Below are positions 9,096 through 18,270 of a stretch of 64,000 nt of DNA, piece by piece. Under the pieces are notes generated by a model. That model had not been told where the DNA came from, did not search any database, and saw only the letters and a program-made list of their open reading frames with translations. The stretch covers positions 12,677 to 76,676 of the forward strand of contig JANINW010000093.1 of the NCBI GenBank assembly GCA_024508935.1. Reading direction: 5' to 3'. The translations under genes and the position numbers were made by a program. Every line of letters starts with the position of its first letter. Position 1 is the first letter of the stretch. The DNA is from Flavipsychrobacter sp. (GTDB lineage: Bacteria > Bacteroidota > Bacteroidia > Chitinophagales > Chitinophagaceae).

Positions 9096-9179
9096 ACTTA
9101 TTAATAATTTCTGCAAAGAAACCGCCCAGTCAGAGGGTGAAAAAGTGTAATTTGTGCCTGAAACAGGTCATTTTACGCC

Positions 9180-10202
9180 ATGGGACTACAAGCTACTGTT
9201 ATCAAAGACATTATATACGCTGCCGCGAATTATGCCGATGCATATGATATCATAAGAGAGAAAGCGGGCTTTTCACAGGAAGAAATAAGTGATTCCAGTA
9301 AAATGGTGGACTGGGAAAAAGCAGGCGCCTTATGGGATATGCTGGCAGATATTACTGGCAATGAGCAAATAGGGCTGGTTGTGGGTAGCGAAATGAGTCT
9401 GGCCGTAAATGGTATGGTAGGTTTTATGATGCAGGCAAGCAATACCCTGCAGGAAGCACTGGACGTATATTGTGCTTATGGGTATATGGTATGCCCTATG
9501 ATAACTTTTGTACAAAGAATAGAAGGCAACCAAGTAATTGTAGAATTGCACCAGAACGCGATGTGGAAAACCAGCTATCCGAGAAATGCACGTATAGTTA
9601 TTGATTCGCTATTGGCTTGTACAATAAGTCATATACGTACGCTTACGGGTAAAAATATCTACCCGCTGGCAATTGAGGTAGAGTATGCTAAGGCGGCACT
9701 GGATGAATATACAAAGGTGCTGCAATGCCAGGTTTTGTTTAATGCACCATTACATCGCATGATATTCAATGCAGATGATCTGCAGGCACCCATACTTACA
9801 CGTGATACATCTGTTTACGACACGTTTAAAACCATATTGGGCCAGAAGAAATCGATTGCACTCCAAACCAATACGGCGGATGCGCTGAAGAACCTGCTGC
9901 TGATGCAGTTTAAAGGACGCATACCAACAGTTGAAGAGGCTGCTGAAAACCTCGGCATGACGGTGCGTACCTTGCAACGTAAGCTCACAGAGGAGCAAAC
10001 CAGTTTCCGAAATATCGCCAGCGAGGTAAAGAAAGAATTAGCAATGCACCTGATGAAGAACCCTGCAACATCTATTACCGAAGTAGCAGACGTACTGGGC
10101 TATGGCGACCTGCCTGCTTTTCGCCGTGCTTTCAAATCCTGGACCAATGCTGCCCCAAAAGCAGTAAAGCCCCAACTGGAAAAGCAATATGCTGCTATCT
10201 GA
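9180..10202 (+). CDS. AraC-family regulator with Arabinose_bd-like N-domain
   Basis: A 340-residue regulator with the OruR/ArgR-like layout: an N-terminal 'arabinose-binding of AraC' domain (about 20-210, with MVGFMMQASNTLQEALDVY) and a C-terminal HTH_18 domain. The HTH (about 240-330) has VEEAAENLGMTVRTLQRKL and ITEVADVLGYGDLPAFRRAF, both helix-turn-helices being intact. It starts 84 bases from the divergent glycosyltransferase gene, so the shared promoter region is its most likely target. Inducer unknown; relatives respond to small hydrophobic or cationic molecules. Confidence 0.9.
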   Translation: MGLQATVIKDIIYAAANYADAYDIIREKAGFSQEEISDSSKMVDWEKAGALWDMLADITGNEQIGLVVGSEMSLAVNGMVGFMMQASNTLQEALDVYCAYGYMVCPMITFVQRIEGNQVIVELHQNAMWKTSYPRNARIVIDSLLACTISHIRTLTGKNIYPLAIEVEYAKAALDEYTKVLQCQVLFNAPLHRMIFNADDLQAPILTRDTSVYDTFKTILGQKKSIALQTNTADALKNLLLMQFKGRIPTVEEAAENLGMTVRTLQRKLTEEQTSFRNIASEVKKELAMHLMKNPATSITEVADVLGYGDLPAFRRAFKSWTNAAPKAVKPQLEKQYAAI

Positions 10203-10241
10203 AGATAGAAGAAATACTCATACTGACATATATCATTGTAC

Positions 10242-10270
10242 TGGCCGGCTATATTGATGCCGGTCATTTT
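10242..10270 (+). terminator. weak intrinsic terminator after the AraC gene
   Basis: The arms tggccggc (10242-10249) and gccggtca (10259-10266) pair with one G-U, followed by four T. It lies 40 bases after the AraC-type stop. Confidence 0.5.
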
Positions 10271-10361
10271 GTATACTGTATGGTCGTTATATTTTTAACT
10301 TTAAATGCAGTTTGAGACAGGAGCAATTCCTTGACATTTAAATACTTAAAATCATTTCAAA

Positions 10362-11471
10362 ATGGCGGCAACAAAAAATACCAGGAATGTTCAGACAGAA
10401 GTTGATGCAAGCTTTTTGTACCGCAGGTTGTATGAAAAAGAAACGGATGCGGGCATGGCTGCTGTTTTCAAACAAATGAGTGAAATAGAGCAACGTCATG
10501 CCGAAGCTATGTTTAGAAAATATAACCCGGGCACCGTTGTTTCATTGCCTGCTCCCAGCGGCAGGGCGAAAGTGATAGACCTGGTAGGGCGTATTTTCGG
10601 CTATGATTATGTATTAGGTACTTTGATGGATACGGAAAAGAGTATCTCCAATGCGGTGCTTGTGCACAAAAAGAATAAGAATATCAGTATAGAGGGAAAT
10701 GAAACGAACCATGTAAAAATACTGCGCTCTTTACTGGAGCAGGATAAAACCTATGGCGCCAATGTAGCCCGGTTTGAAAAACGCCACCGTTCTGTAGGAG
10801 GTAATGCATTGAGGGCTGCAGTTTTGGGTGGCAACGATGGACTGGTTTCCAATTTCAGCCTGGTGATGGGCATTGCCGGTGCTTCTGCTACGCAGCAAAG
10901 TGTATTGCTGGCGGGTATTGCAGGTTTGCTGGCCGGTGCATTGTCTATGGCCCTGGGCGAATGGATATCGGTAAAAAGTTCGCAGGAATTGTATGAGAAC
11001 CAGATGGATATAGAGATGGAAGAGCTGGAAACGAATCCTGAAGATGAGCAACATGAGCTGGCCCTTATTTATATGGCTAAAGGTGTAGCAGAGCCGCAGG
11101 CGAAACAAATGGCTGCCGAAGCACTTGCGGATAAAAATAAGGCTCACCAGATATTGATAAAAGAGGAACTGGGAATATCGCCTGAAGAGTTGAAAGGTTC
11201 GGCGGTAGAAGCAGCAGTGTTTTCCTTTGTGCTGTTTTCAATCGGGGCCATCATACCGGTGATACCTTTTTTCTTTGTTTCGGGCATGAAGGCGGTTATG
11301 TTCAGTGTGGGATTGAGTGTATTGGGTTTGTTTTTTATAGGGTCTGCTATTACCTTATTCACCAACAGAAATGTTTGGTTCTCAGGCTTGCGCCAGGTAG
11401 CATTTGGCCTGCTGGCTGCAGCCATAACATTTGGTATTGGCAGGCTGATAGGTGTATCGTTGGCGGGATAG
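10362..11471 (+). CDS. VIT1/CCC1 transporter with ferritin-like N-domain
   Basis: A 369-residue protein. Residues 1 to about 130 form a rubrerythrin/ferritin-like helical module with glutamates and histidine arranged as in di-iron helices (YEKETDAGM, SEIEQRHAEAMF). From about 145 a VIT1/CCC1 domain follows: LRAAVLGGNDGLVSNFSLV, then the membrane helices and the acidic cytosolic segment DIEMEELETNPEDEQ. Relatives move Fe2+ or Mn2+ across the membrane. The fused ferritin-like domain is a known bacterial arrangement and suggests iron binding before transport. Single gene with a terminator-like hairpin after it. Confidence 0.9.
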   Translation: MAATKNTRNVQTEVDASFLYRRLYEKETDAGMAAVFKQMSEIEQRHAEAMFRKYNPGTVVSLPAPSGRAKVIDLVGRIFGYDYVLGTLMDTEKSISNAVLVHKKNKNISIEGNETNHVKILRSLLEQDKTYGANVARFEKRHRSVGGNALRAAVLGGNDGLVSNFSLVMGIAGASATQQSVLLAGIAGLLAGALSMALGEWISVKSSQELYENQMDIEMEELETNPEDEQHELALIYMAKGVAEPQAKQMAAEALADKNKAHQILIKEELGISPEELKGSAVEAAVFSFVLFSIGAIIPVIPFFFVSGMKAVMFSVGLSVLGLFFIGSAITLFTNRNVWFSGLRQVAFGLLAAAITFGIGRLIGVSLAG

Positions 11472-11481
11472 TTAAAAACAA

Positions 11482-11506
11482 ACAAAGGCTGCGTTAGCAG
11501 CCCTTG
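11482..11506. terminator. hairpin between convergent genes
   Basis: An 11-bp stem with one mismatch, acaaaggctgc (11482-11492) with gcagcccttgt (11497-11507 region) and loop gtta. It lies between the VIT1-type and MFS genes, which converge. Confidence 0.55.
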
Positions 11507-11538
11507 TCGTGTTTTCGGGAGGTGGTGAATTGTATCTT

Positions 11539-12852
11539 CTATGCTGTTTCTCCTATAATTGCAGGTGTTTCCTGTTTTGCTGCCAGCATATCATTTATGT
11601 TTTGCAGCTCGCGGTCGGCATTCTTCTTTTTTACCAGTTCGCTGATGCGGTACACAAGGAACAGGCAAATAAATGACACCGTGCTTACTACATAACCCAG
11701 TTCTGGATAATGCTGCAGGGGGCTGGTCTTGCTTTCCTGTGTTACAATAAACCCCGCGCACATAGCGGCAATACCACCGGCTATCTGCTGCAGTGATGCA
11801 TTCAGGCTCATGTATGCGCCGCGGTCTTTCATTTCAGGCACGGCAGTAGACAAGGTTTGAGCTGGCACCATACGGCTCATGATACCCATGAACATGATAA
11901 TGTTGACAATCACTACCTGCCACAGCGGTGTGATGGACAAGTGCGTGTAAACGGTTACCATCAGTATGGCAATAATTGTACCGGCTGTAAAGAGCTTGAA
12001 CTTATCTACCTTATCGCTGATGCGGCCTACCAGTGGCATAACGATGATAGAGGAAATACCTGTTATCATAAATATCAAAGGCAGTTGATGCTGGCTGATT
12101 CCAATATTGTTTACGAGAAAGGCGCTGCCGAAAGGCATCATCATGAAACCACCTACTGACAGGAATGTGGTAGCCACGAAGCCTACCTGGTAATGTTTGT
12201 TGGCCAGGGTGTGCAGCAGGTGCAAAAACGGGCTCTTGTCGTTCTGTAAGGCAAGGTGTTTGTCTACAGGTTTCATGCGCAGCATTACTATTGCGGCAAT
12301 TATTACAGCAAGGCCTGCTATCATCAGGAAGGCAGCATGCCATCCCCATGCATTGGCTATGAATATACCTATAGGTATACCCAGCACCTGGCTGGCTGCA
12401 AAAGCCATCTGTACAAAACCCATAACGCGTCCGCGCTGGTTGATAGCAAACGTATCCGTCATTATGGCCATAGAAATAGAGCCAATAACGCCACCAAATA
12501 AACCTGTGACAATACGTGCGGCCAGCAGCATAGCATAGCTATCGGCCATAGCACACCAGAAGGTACCGGCAATAAAGCCTGTGTAGAAAAATAAAAGCAA
12601 TTTTTTGCGGTCGAACTTATCTGCAAAACCTGCAGCTAATATGCCCGATATACCTGCGCTGAAGGCATAAGCCGATACCACCATACCAAACTGGCGGGTA
12701 GTAATGCCCATTGTTTTCATCAGTATATCGCCTAATGGAGATAATACCATGAAATCGAGTATAACGGTAAACTGCAGCAATGCCAGCAGTGCTATGAGTA
12801 ATTTTTGATAGGAGGTGAATCCCTGTAATTCGTGTTGTTCCTGTTGTTCCAT
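11539..12852 (-). CDS. MFS transporter (AraJ/arabinose-efflux type)
   Basis: A 437-residue major facilitator with twelve predicted helices. The motif-A-like loop ILAAGFADKFDRKKLLLF lies between helices 2 and 3, and the N-terminal segment is LDFMVLSPLGDILMKTMG. The layout matches DHA1-type efflux carriers for drugs, sugars or metabolites. It lies 26 bases downstream of a TetR-type regulator on the same strand, the usual arrangement for an efflux pump repressed by its own regulator and induced by its substrate. The substrate cannot be told from sequence. Confidence 0.9.
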   Translation of the reverse strand: MEQQEQHELQGFTSYQKLLIALLALLQFTVILDFMVLSPLGDILMKTMGITTRQFGMVVSAYAFSAGISGILAAGFADKFDRKKLLLFFYTGFIAGTFWCAMADSYAMLLAARIVTGLFGGVIGSISMAIMTDTFAINQRGRVMGFVQMAFAASQVLGIPIGIFIANAWGWHAAFLMIAGLAVIIAAIVMLRMKPVDKHLALQNDKSPFLHLLHTLANKHYQVGFVATTFLSVGGFMMMPFGSAFLVNNIGISQHQLPLIFMITGISSIIVMPLVGRISDKVDKFKLFTAGTIIAILMVTVYTHLSITPLWQVVIVNIIMFMGIMSRMVPAQTLSTAVPEMKDRGAYMSLNASLQQIAGGIAAMCAGFIVTQESKTSPLQHYPELGYVVSTVSFICLFLVYRISELVKKKNADRELQNINDMLAAKQETPAIIGETA

Positions 12853-12878
12853 AGTTGTTGTTCTAATTGAGGTGATGG

Positions 12879-13472
12879 TTATTTTTTCTTCAGTGCTTTC
12901 AGCACATAATCAAAAGTTTGCCAAAGTATTTTGTCGTTCAGCACAAATTTTTTGCCGCCTATGCTGCGCCCTTCATTGTGAAAGCGTACCAGGTTGTACA
13001 GCGGTGCAAAGGCAACCGACCAATACACTTCCAGCGGCATAGCGTCTACTTCCCCACGTTCAAGCGCGTTTTTCATAAATCGGCCCATATTTTCTTTAAA
13101 GGCGCCGGCGACGTTTTTAAAAGCGGTTTCGTGGTAAGATGAAGAGCGCAAGGCCTCAGCAAACATAGCCGCCAAGGGGTTTTCAAGCATGTGGCGTGCA
13201 CGGTTTTTCCATTGCTGGCGTAGTCCTGTTTCGAAACTGGCATCCGGATCGAAACCTGCGAGTACAATGCTATTCATACGCTCTGCTTCCTCTGTGGCAA
13301 TTTTGGTGATTAGGTCGTCTTTGTCTTTGTAATAGATATACAAGGTAGCTACTGATATTTCGCACGCTTTAGCCAGTTTATTCATACTAAATCCGTCCAC
13401 CCCTTCTGCAACCACCAACTCCATGGCCTTTTCCTTTACCAGCTGCTCCTTATTTATATCCCTTGTACGCAT
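12879..13472 (-). CDS. TetR/AcrR-family regulator
   Basis: A 197-residue TetR-type repressor. The N-terminal helix-turn-helix runs from about 10 to 55 (VEKAMELVVAEGVDGFSMNK-like, then KACEISVATLYIYYKDKD), and an all-helical ligand domain makes up the rest. It is the first gene of a likely two-gene unit with the MFS carrier. A TAnnTTTG box on the minus strand (13492-13499) lies 19 bases upstream of its ATG. It most likely represses its own operon until a ligand binds. Confidence 0.9.
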   Translation of the reverse strand: MRTRDINKEQLVKEKAMELVVAEGVDGFSMNKLAKACEISVATLYIYYKDKDDLITKIATEEAERMNSIVLAGFDPDASFETGLRQQWKNRARHMLENPLAAMFAEALRSSSYHETAFKNVAGAFKENMGRFMKNALERGEVDAMPLEVYWSVAFAPLYNLVRFHNEGRSIGGKKFVLNDKILWQTFDYVLKALKKK

Positions 13473-13491
13473 CCCATATACTTTGACAGTG

Positions 13492-13499
13492 CAAATATA
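13492..13499 (-). promoter_or_regulatory. -7 box for the TetR-MFS operon
   Basis: The minus strand reads TATATTTG, a full match to the Bacteroidota -7 consensus TAnnTTTG, 19 bases before the TetR ATG. A regulator site would be expected to overlap here, but no clear palindrome was seen. Confidence 0.5.
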
Positions 13500-13635
13500 A
13501 GTGAATGTTCGTTTATTTATAAAAGTTCTACTATAGAAAATATTTATGGTGCTTGGGAAATATTATGGTGCATTCCGGTTAAGCGCATTTACTATCTTTA
13601 ATAAATCTATAATCGTTCATACCAAAATTATTTTT

Positions 13636-14199
13636 ATGAAAACATTATCCTTGTCTGTTTTCATTTGCCTGCTGGCGGGCATTATTTCTGCGCAGCCACT
13701 CAGCAAACCGGCGGCATTACTATTTAAAAACGTAAAGACAAAACTCAGTGCCCCTGAGAAAAATGATATTGCCAAACAACTTGGTTTCAATTTGGCGAAA
13801 GACGGAAAGCAATTTACGGTTGAGAACGGGGAGGAATACCCTTTCGGCGCTGTAGCTATTATTACTGATATGAATAAGGATGGTAAAGAGGAAGTATTTG
13901 TTTCTTTCGGTAATACTTATACATCCGGTATGGCGGGCTCTTCAGTAGCGCTATACATAAAAGATGCATCCGGAAAATATATGCCTAACCTCGGTTTCCC
14001 GGGTATGGTGCCCGACGCGCTTACCATTAATACACAAGGCTACCCCGACCTGGTGATTGGTGGCCCCGGTATGGAATACCCGGTTTGGCGCTGGAATGGT
14101 AAGGAATATGCTTACAGTCGCACTATTAAGGACAATGCATACGAGAAAGTGAAAAAAACGAATGTTGAGGATATAGGTAAGGCTTATGCGGCACAGTAA
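13636..14199 (+). CDS. secreted hypothetical protein with an FG-GAP-like segment
   Basis: A 187-residue protein with a clear Sec signal peptide (MKTLSLSVFICLLAGIISAQ). An upstream in-frame ATG at 13546 would bury this signal, so 13636 is used. The mature part carries an acidic DMNKDGKEEVFVSFG segment that resembles the Ca-binding DxNxDGxxE loop of FG-GAP/EF-hand-like repeats. A second half reads GYPDLVIGGPGMEYPVWRWNG, also repeat-like. Probably periplasmic or surface exposed. No specific function is inferred. It converges on the NUDIX gene with 13 bases between. Confidence 0.7.
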   Translation: MKTLSLSVFICLLAGIISAQPLSKPAALLFKNVKTKLSAPEKNDIAKQLGFNLAKDGKQFTVENGEEYPFGAVAIITDMNKDGKEEVFVSFGNTYTSGMAGSSVALYIKDASGKYMPNLGFPGMVPDALTINTQGYPDLVIGGPGMEYPVWRWNGKEYAYSRTIKDNAYEKVKKTNVEDIGKAYAAQ

Positions 14200-14212
14200 A
14201 ATGATAAGATAT

Positions 14213-14848
14213 TTACCATTTAAAGCCAGCCTCTGTCAGCACCTCGCGTATGGCTTCGTATGATTTATAAACGATAGGGCCCATATCTTTTTCGGCTACC
14301 CAGCGCGCTTCCTGTATATTCTCTTCTTTCTGCGGAGAAAGTATGTCTTTTTTCGTACCCTGCATGCGGTACCAACTGGTACATTTCAGCAGGTTCTCTT
14401 TATTCTGGGAATATATATGATAGGTGTCGCATATCTTATCACCCAGTTTCAGTTGCTGCAGGCCGGTTTCCTCGCTCACTTCCCGAAGCGCACATTCAGC
14501 TATATCTTCGCCATCATCCCGCTTGCCTTTGGGAAGGTCCCATTTGCCGCGGCGGTATATCATCAATACGGCGCCGTCTTCGTTTACAACAATACCTCCA
14601 CCCGCATCTATAGGTGTGTACAGGCTATATAGTTCTTTTTTCAGCGATTGCGGCGATATATCTTCTATAATAGCTCCCAGCGAGCGTGGTTTTTCCATAT
14701 GCTCAAATGCCAGCCGGTAGTTGCGGGGAAATGCACCGGTAAAACCCATATAGCCTGCTGCAATGGTATGCGTGGCTATATAGCTTTTAGCATCTGTAGT
14801 AAGGATGAGGGGCTTATTATTAAAATATATCTTTTGTACGTAGTCCAT
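14213..14848 (-). CDS. NUDIX hydrolase
   Basis: A 211-residue protein. The C-terminal NUDIX domain (about 75-205) has a complete box, GKRDDGEDIAECALREVSEE followed by TGL, matching GX5EX7REUXEEXGU. The N-terminal 70 residues (MDYVQKIYFNNKPLIL) form an extra domain of unknown role. Such enzymes cleave nucleoside diphosphates linked to another moiety. The frame opens at TTG 14908 and would overlap pyrE; the ATG at 14848 is preferred, leaving 48 bases to the divergent pyrE. Substrate unknown. Confidence 0.88.
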   Translation of the reverse strand: MDYVQKIYFNNKPLILTTDAKSYIATHTIAAGYMGFTGAFPRNYRLAFEHMEKPRSLGAIIEDISPQSLKKELYSLYTPIDAGGGIVVNEDGAVLMIYRRGKWDLPKGKRDDGEDIAECALREVSEETGLQQLKLGDKICDTYHIYSQNKENLLKCTSWYRMQGTKKDILSPQKEENIQEARWVAEKDMGPIVYKSYEAIREVLTEAGFKW

Positions 14849-14881
14849 AGGGGGCTGTTTGTAAAAATTGCTTAATTGGCG

Positions 14882-14889
14882 TAGGTTTG
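14882..14889 (+). promoter_or_regulatory. -7 box close to the pyrE start
   Basis: TAGGTTTG matches TAnnTTTG and ends 7 bases before the pyrE ATG. If it is used, the transcript would be leaderless or nearly so. Confidence 0.5.
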
Positions 14890-14896
14890 GGCGGTT

Positions 14897-15526
14897 ATGA
14901 GCACACAAAAATATTTTGCCGAAAAGCTACTGCAAATTAAAGCATTGCAAATCAACCCGCAAAAACCATATACATGGGCTTCGGGATGGCATTCGCCGGT
15001 GTATTGCGATAATCGTAAGGTATTGTCGTACCCGTATGTACGCGATTTTGTAAAGAGCGAGCTGGCTAATATGGTATTGGAGCATTTTCCGGATGCGGAA
15101 GTGATAGCGGGCGTAGCTACAGCAGGTATTGCACATGGCGTAATGGCTGCCGACCTGCTGAAACTGCCGTTTATATATGTGCGCAGCAAGCCTAAGGAGC
15201 ATGGCATGGGCAACCAGATAGAGGGTGTAATGGAGCCGGGTAAAAAAGTTGTAGTGGTAGAAGACCTGATATCTACAGGTAAAAGCAGCCTGGAAGTGGT
15301 AGACGTATTACGTACCAACGGTGCAGAAGTAGTAGGTATGATCGGCTTGTTCACTTATGGATTTAATGCAGCGGCCGAAGCATTTGAAAAGGCTAAGGTG
15401 CCTTTATATACTATAAGCAATTATATGGCGCTGATGGAAGTAGCCGAAGAGCAGCAACTGATAGCAGCCGACCAGAAAGAGACCCTGGGCCAGTGGCGTG
15501 TAGATCCCGCTAATTGGGGCAAGTAG
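14897..15526 (+). CDS. pyrE: orotate phosphoribosyltransferase
   Basis: A 209-residue type I phosphoribosyltransferase that joins orotate and PRPP to give orotidine 5'-phosphate in pyrimidine synthesis. Diagnostic parts are the orotate-binding ASGWHSPVYCDNR (28-40), AGVATAGIAHG (71-81) and the PRPP loop VVVEDLISTGKSS (119-131). The ATG at 14897 lies 7 bases after a TAnnTTTG box. Length and motifs match the family fully. Downstream on the same strand lie a UbiA prenyltransferase, Maf and a FAD oxidoreductase. Confidence 0.95.
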   Translation: MSTQKYFAEKLLQIKALQINPQKPYTWASGWHSPVYCDNRKVLSYPYVRDFVKSELANMVLEHFPDAEVIAGVATAGIAHGVMAADLLKLPFIYVRSKPKEHGMGNQIEGVMEPGKKVVVVEDLISTGKSSLEVVDVLRTNGAEVVGMIGLFTYGFNAAAEAFEKAKVPLYTISNYMALMEVAEEQQLIAADQKETLGQWRVDPANWGK

Positions 15527-15614
15527 TTTTATTGATGTAATGGTGAAGTATACAGGCCGGCAGACGGTTTCATACTTCGTGTTTCATTGTTCATGATTCC
15601 TTATTTACCCGGGC

Positions 15615-16556
15615 ATGTATTGGTTTACCCTTGTACGCTGGAAAAACCTGCTTATCATATTTCTCACGCAGCTTTTAGCGTGGGCCTGCGTGATATTGCC
15701 TTTGCAGTTGCATGCAGGCCAGGTGTTGCTGCTTAGTCCGCAAAACTTCCTGCTGTTGTCCGGCTCTACCGTATTGATAGCTGCAGCGGGTTATATTATC
15801 AACGATTATTTCGATATTAAGATCGACAGCATCAACCGCCCTGATAAGGTAATACTGGAAAAGCGTATACCGCTACGTATGGCCATCATCATGCATACGG
15901 TGCTGAATATAGCAGCCGTGCTTATGGCTGCACTGGTGGCGCTGAAGTATAACTGGCTGGCAATGCAGCTAATATGTACTGTTTTGCTCTGGTTATATTC
16001 TACTTCTTTCAAACGGCAGTTTGTAACGGGTAACGTGGTAGTAGCATTGCTTACTGCACTTACTATTGTTACACTCATTGTGTATGAACCGGCATTACAT
16101 CCGTATATCAATCATTACAAGTTTATAGATACACCCACCGGGAGGCAGCCTAACCCTGTATGGGTACTGGGTATCTACACCTATTTCGCTTTTATGCTTA
16201 CCTGGATGCGCGAGATAGTGAAGGATATGGAAGACTATAAAGGCGATGCCGCTGAAGGATGTATGACGATGCCTATACGCTGGGGCCTGCAAAAGTCTGC
16301 CCGTTTTGTATTAGCACTGGGGTGGTTTGCAGCTATACCGCTGGTGGATGTAGGTTTCGAGCTATGTGCTGCAGGGTGGTGGTGGCTGGGTATTTATACA
16401 CTGGTAGGCTTAGCTTTACCGGTTACGGTGTGGGTAGCACAGTTGCAGCGACAAACCAATCAAAAAGAATTTCATAAAGCCAGCCGCAATATCAAAGCTA
16501 TTATGGTATTAGGTATTGTTTCGCTGGTCATTTATTATTTACAGGTACATGGATAG
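15615..16556 (+). CDS. UbiA-family geranylgeranylglycerol-phosphate-type prenyltransferase
   Basis: A 313-residue membrane prenyltransferase with both Asp-rich motifs: NDYFDIKIDSINRPDK (63-78) and REIVKDMEDYKGD (199-211). These bind Mg and the prenyl diphosphate. About eight membrane helices are visible. In Bacteroidota this branch is usually annotated as geranylgeranylglycerol-phosphate geranylgeranyltransferase, a homologue of the archaeal ether-lipid enzyme; the true acceptor is uncertain. Its last 8 bases overlap the maf start, so the two are translationally coupled. Confidence 0.85.
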   Translation: MYWFTLVRWKNLLIIFLTQLLAWACVILPLQLHAGQVLLLSPQNFLLLSGSTVLIAAAGYIINDYFDIKIDSINRPDKVILEKRIPLRMAIIMHTVLNIAAVLMAALVALKYNWLAMQLICTVLLWLYSTSFKRQFVTGNVVVALLTALTIVTLIVYEPALHPYINHYKFIDTPTGRQPNPVWVLGIYTYFAFMLTWMREIVKDMEDYKGDAAEGCMTMPIRWGLQKSARFVLALGWFAAIPLVDVGFELCAAGWWWLGIYTLVGLALPVTVWVAQLQRQTNQKEFHKASRNIKAIMVLGIVSLVIYYLQVHG

Positions 16557-17106
16557 GATCATACTGGCGTCGCAATCGCCGCGCAGGAAACAACTGATGG
16601 AGCTGGCAGAATTGCAGTTCGATATAGTGATAGCAGATGTAGATGAGACCAACCCGCCCGGGATGCCCGGCCACCTGGTGCCGGAACATCTGGCCCGGAA
16701 GAAGGCTGCGGCTATAGAACAACATGCGCATGAAGCAATCATAATAGCTGCTGATACCGTGGTGTTGCTAGACGATGAGATATTAGGCAAGCCTTCGGAT
16801 GAAGCGCATGCTATAGGGATACTCACAAAACTCTCGGGCCGTATGCACCAGGTAGTAACAGGTGTATGTATGCAGAAAGGCAATCATCAAAAATGCTTTT
16901 CTGTTACTACTGAAGTTTATTTCCGGCCACTGACTTCCGAACAGATAAAACACTATGTTAGCCATTACAAACCTTTCGATAAAGCCGGAGCCTATGCCAT
17001 ACAGGAATGGATAGGCATGATAGGCATTGAAAAAATAAACGGGGACTATTATAATGTAATGGGATTGCCCATAGGAGAAGTCGTAAAAAGTCTTTTGTTG
17101 ATGTAA
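16549..17106 (+). CDS. maf: Maf-family nucleotide pyrophosphatase
   Basis: A 185-residue Maf/Ham1-fold house-cleaning pyrophosphatase. It has the N-terminal LASQSPRRKQLMEL (substrate/phosphate loop), the central IIAADTVVLLDDEILGKP with catalytic aspartate, and the C-terminal DKAGAYAIQEWIG. Such enzymes hydrolyse non-canonical dNTP/NTPs to the monophosphate. The start ATG lies inside the end of the UbiA gene (overlap of 8 bases), in place of the earlier in-frame GTG/TTG codons. Confidence 0.93.
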   Translation: MDRIILASQSPRRKQLMELAELQFDIVIADVDETNPPGMPGHLVPEHLARKKAAAIEQHAHEAIIIAADTVVLLDDEILGKPSDEAHAIGILTKLSGRMHQVVTGVCMQKGNHQKCFSVTTEVYFRPLTSEQIKHYVSHYKPFDKAGAYAIQEWIGMIGIEKINGDYYNVMGLPIGEVVKSLLLM

Positions 17107-17115
17107 TTTGCAATT

Positions 17116-18246
17116 ATGCTCAGTTATTGGGAACAGCAAAGTTTTATCAGGTACGACCATATAGTGATAGGGGCAGGCATAGTGGGCCTCAGTACCGCTA
17201 TTGAGTTGAAAGATAAATACCCGCAACAACGCGTGCTGGTATTGGAAAGGGGCTTATTACCTACCGGTGCCAGCAGCCGCAATGCTGGTTTTGCCTGTAT
17301 GGGCAGCCTTACCGAATTGCTGGACGATAGCCAATACAGCAGTGAAGATGAAATTGTGCTGCTGTACGAACGCCGCAAAAAAGGCCTTGAAATATTGCGC
17401 AAGCGCCTGGGTGACGAGAGGATAGGGTATAAAGCAAACGGCAGTTATGAACTGATAAGTGATACCGAACTGCCTGCTTTGGAGCAAATGGATTACCTGA
17501 ACAGGTTGCTGCTGCCTATTACCCGGCAGCCTGCTTTTAAAATGGCCAACGAGCAGATACAGGCATCCGGCTTTTCAGCCAGCTATACAAAGGCTATGGT
17601 AGAAAATACCTGCGAGGGCGAGCTGCATACGGGCAAGATGCTGCGTGCACTTACAGATTATGCTATAGAAAAAGGGATAGAGATAAAAACAGGCGCAGAG
17701 GTATTGAGGTTTGAAGAAGAAGCACATTATGTGGCCATATTCTTGAAACACGATTTGCGAAACGAAGAGCTTGTATTACACAGCGATAAGCTGTTTATAT
17801 GCACCAATGCATTCACGCCGCAGCTACTGCCGGATGAAGATGTAGTGCCGGGCAGGGGACAAGTACTCATAACCCAACCCGTGCAAGGATTGAAGTTTAA
17901 AGGCGTATATCATTTCGATAAAGGGTTTTATTATTTCCGGGAAATAGATGGCCGTATATTATTGGGCGGTGGCCGCAATCTCGATTTCGGTGGTGAAACG
18001 ACTGCTGAGCTGACGATTACGGAACGTATACAAATAGACCTGGAAGAAAAGTTACATGGTATAATTATACCCGGCACCCCGTTTTTAATTGAGCAACGCT
18101 GGAGCGGTATCATGGCCTTCGGCGCTACCAAGCAACCTATTGTCAAATCATTTAGCCCGCGTGTGTATGGGGCCTTTCGTATGGGTGGTATGGGTGTGGC
18201 GCTTGGTAGTGAGGTTGCACAACAACTTATGCAGCTAATTGTTTAA
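17116..18246 (+). CDS. FAD-dependent oxidoreductase (DAO family)
   Basis: A 376-residue D-amino-acid-oxidase/glycine-oxidase-like flavoprotein. The N-terminal dinucleotide-binding motif is DHIVIGAGIVGLSTAIEL, followed by the ribose-binding glutamate in VLVLERG. Next comes GASSRNAGFACMGS, and near the C terminus RMGGMGVALGSEV, which closes the FAD site. These enzymes oxidise amines or amino acids to imines. It lies 9 bases after maf and ends the pyrE-UbiA-maf run. The substrate is unknown. Confidence 0.88.
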   Translation: MLSYWEQQSFIRYDHIVIGAGIVGLSTAIELKDKYPQQRVLVLERGLLPTGASSRNAGFACMGSLTELLDDSQYSSEDEIVLLYERRKKGLEILRKRLGDERIGYKANGSYELISDTELPALEQMDYLNRLLLPITRQPAFKMANEQIQASGFSASYTKAMVENTCEGELHTGKMLRALTDYAIEKGIEIKTGAEVLRFEEEAHYVAIFLKHDLRNEELVLHSDKLFICTNAFTPQLLPDEDVVPGRGQVLITQPVQGLKFKGVYHFDKGFYYFREIDGRILLGGGRNLDFGGETTAELTITERIQIDLEEKLHGIIIPGTPFLIEQRWSGIMAFGATKQPIVKSFSPRVYGAFRMGGMGVALGSEVAQQLMQLIV

Positions 18247-18270
18247 TATAGTAAAGGGCTGCAAAAAGCT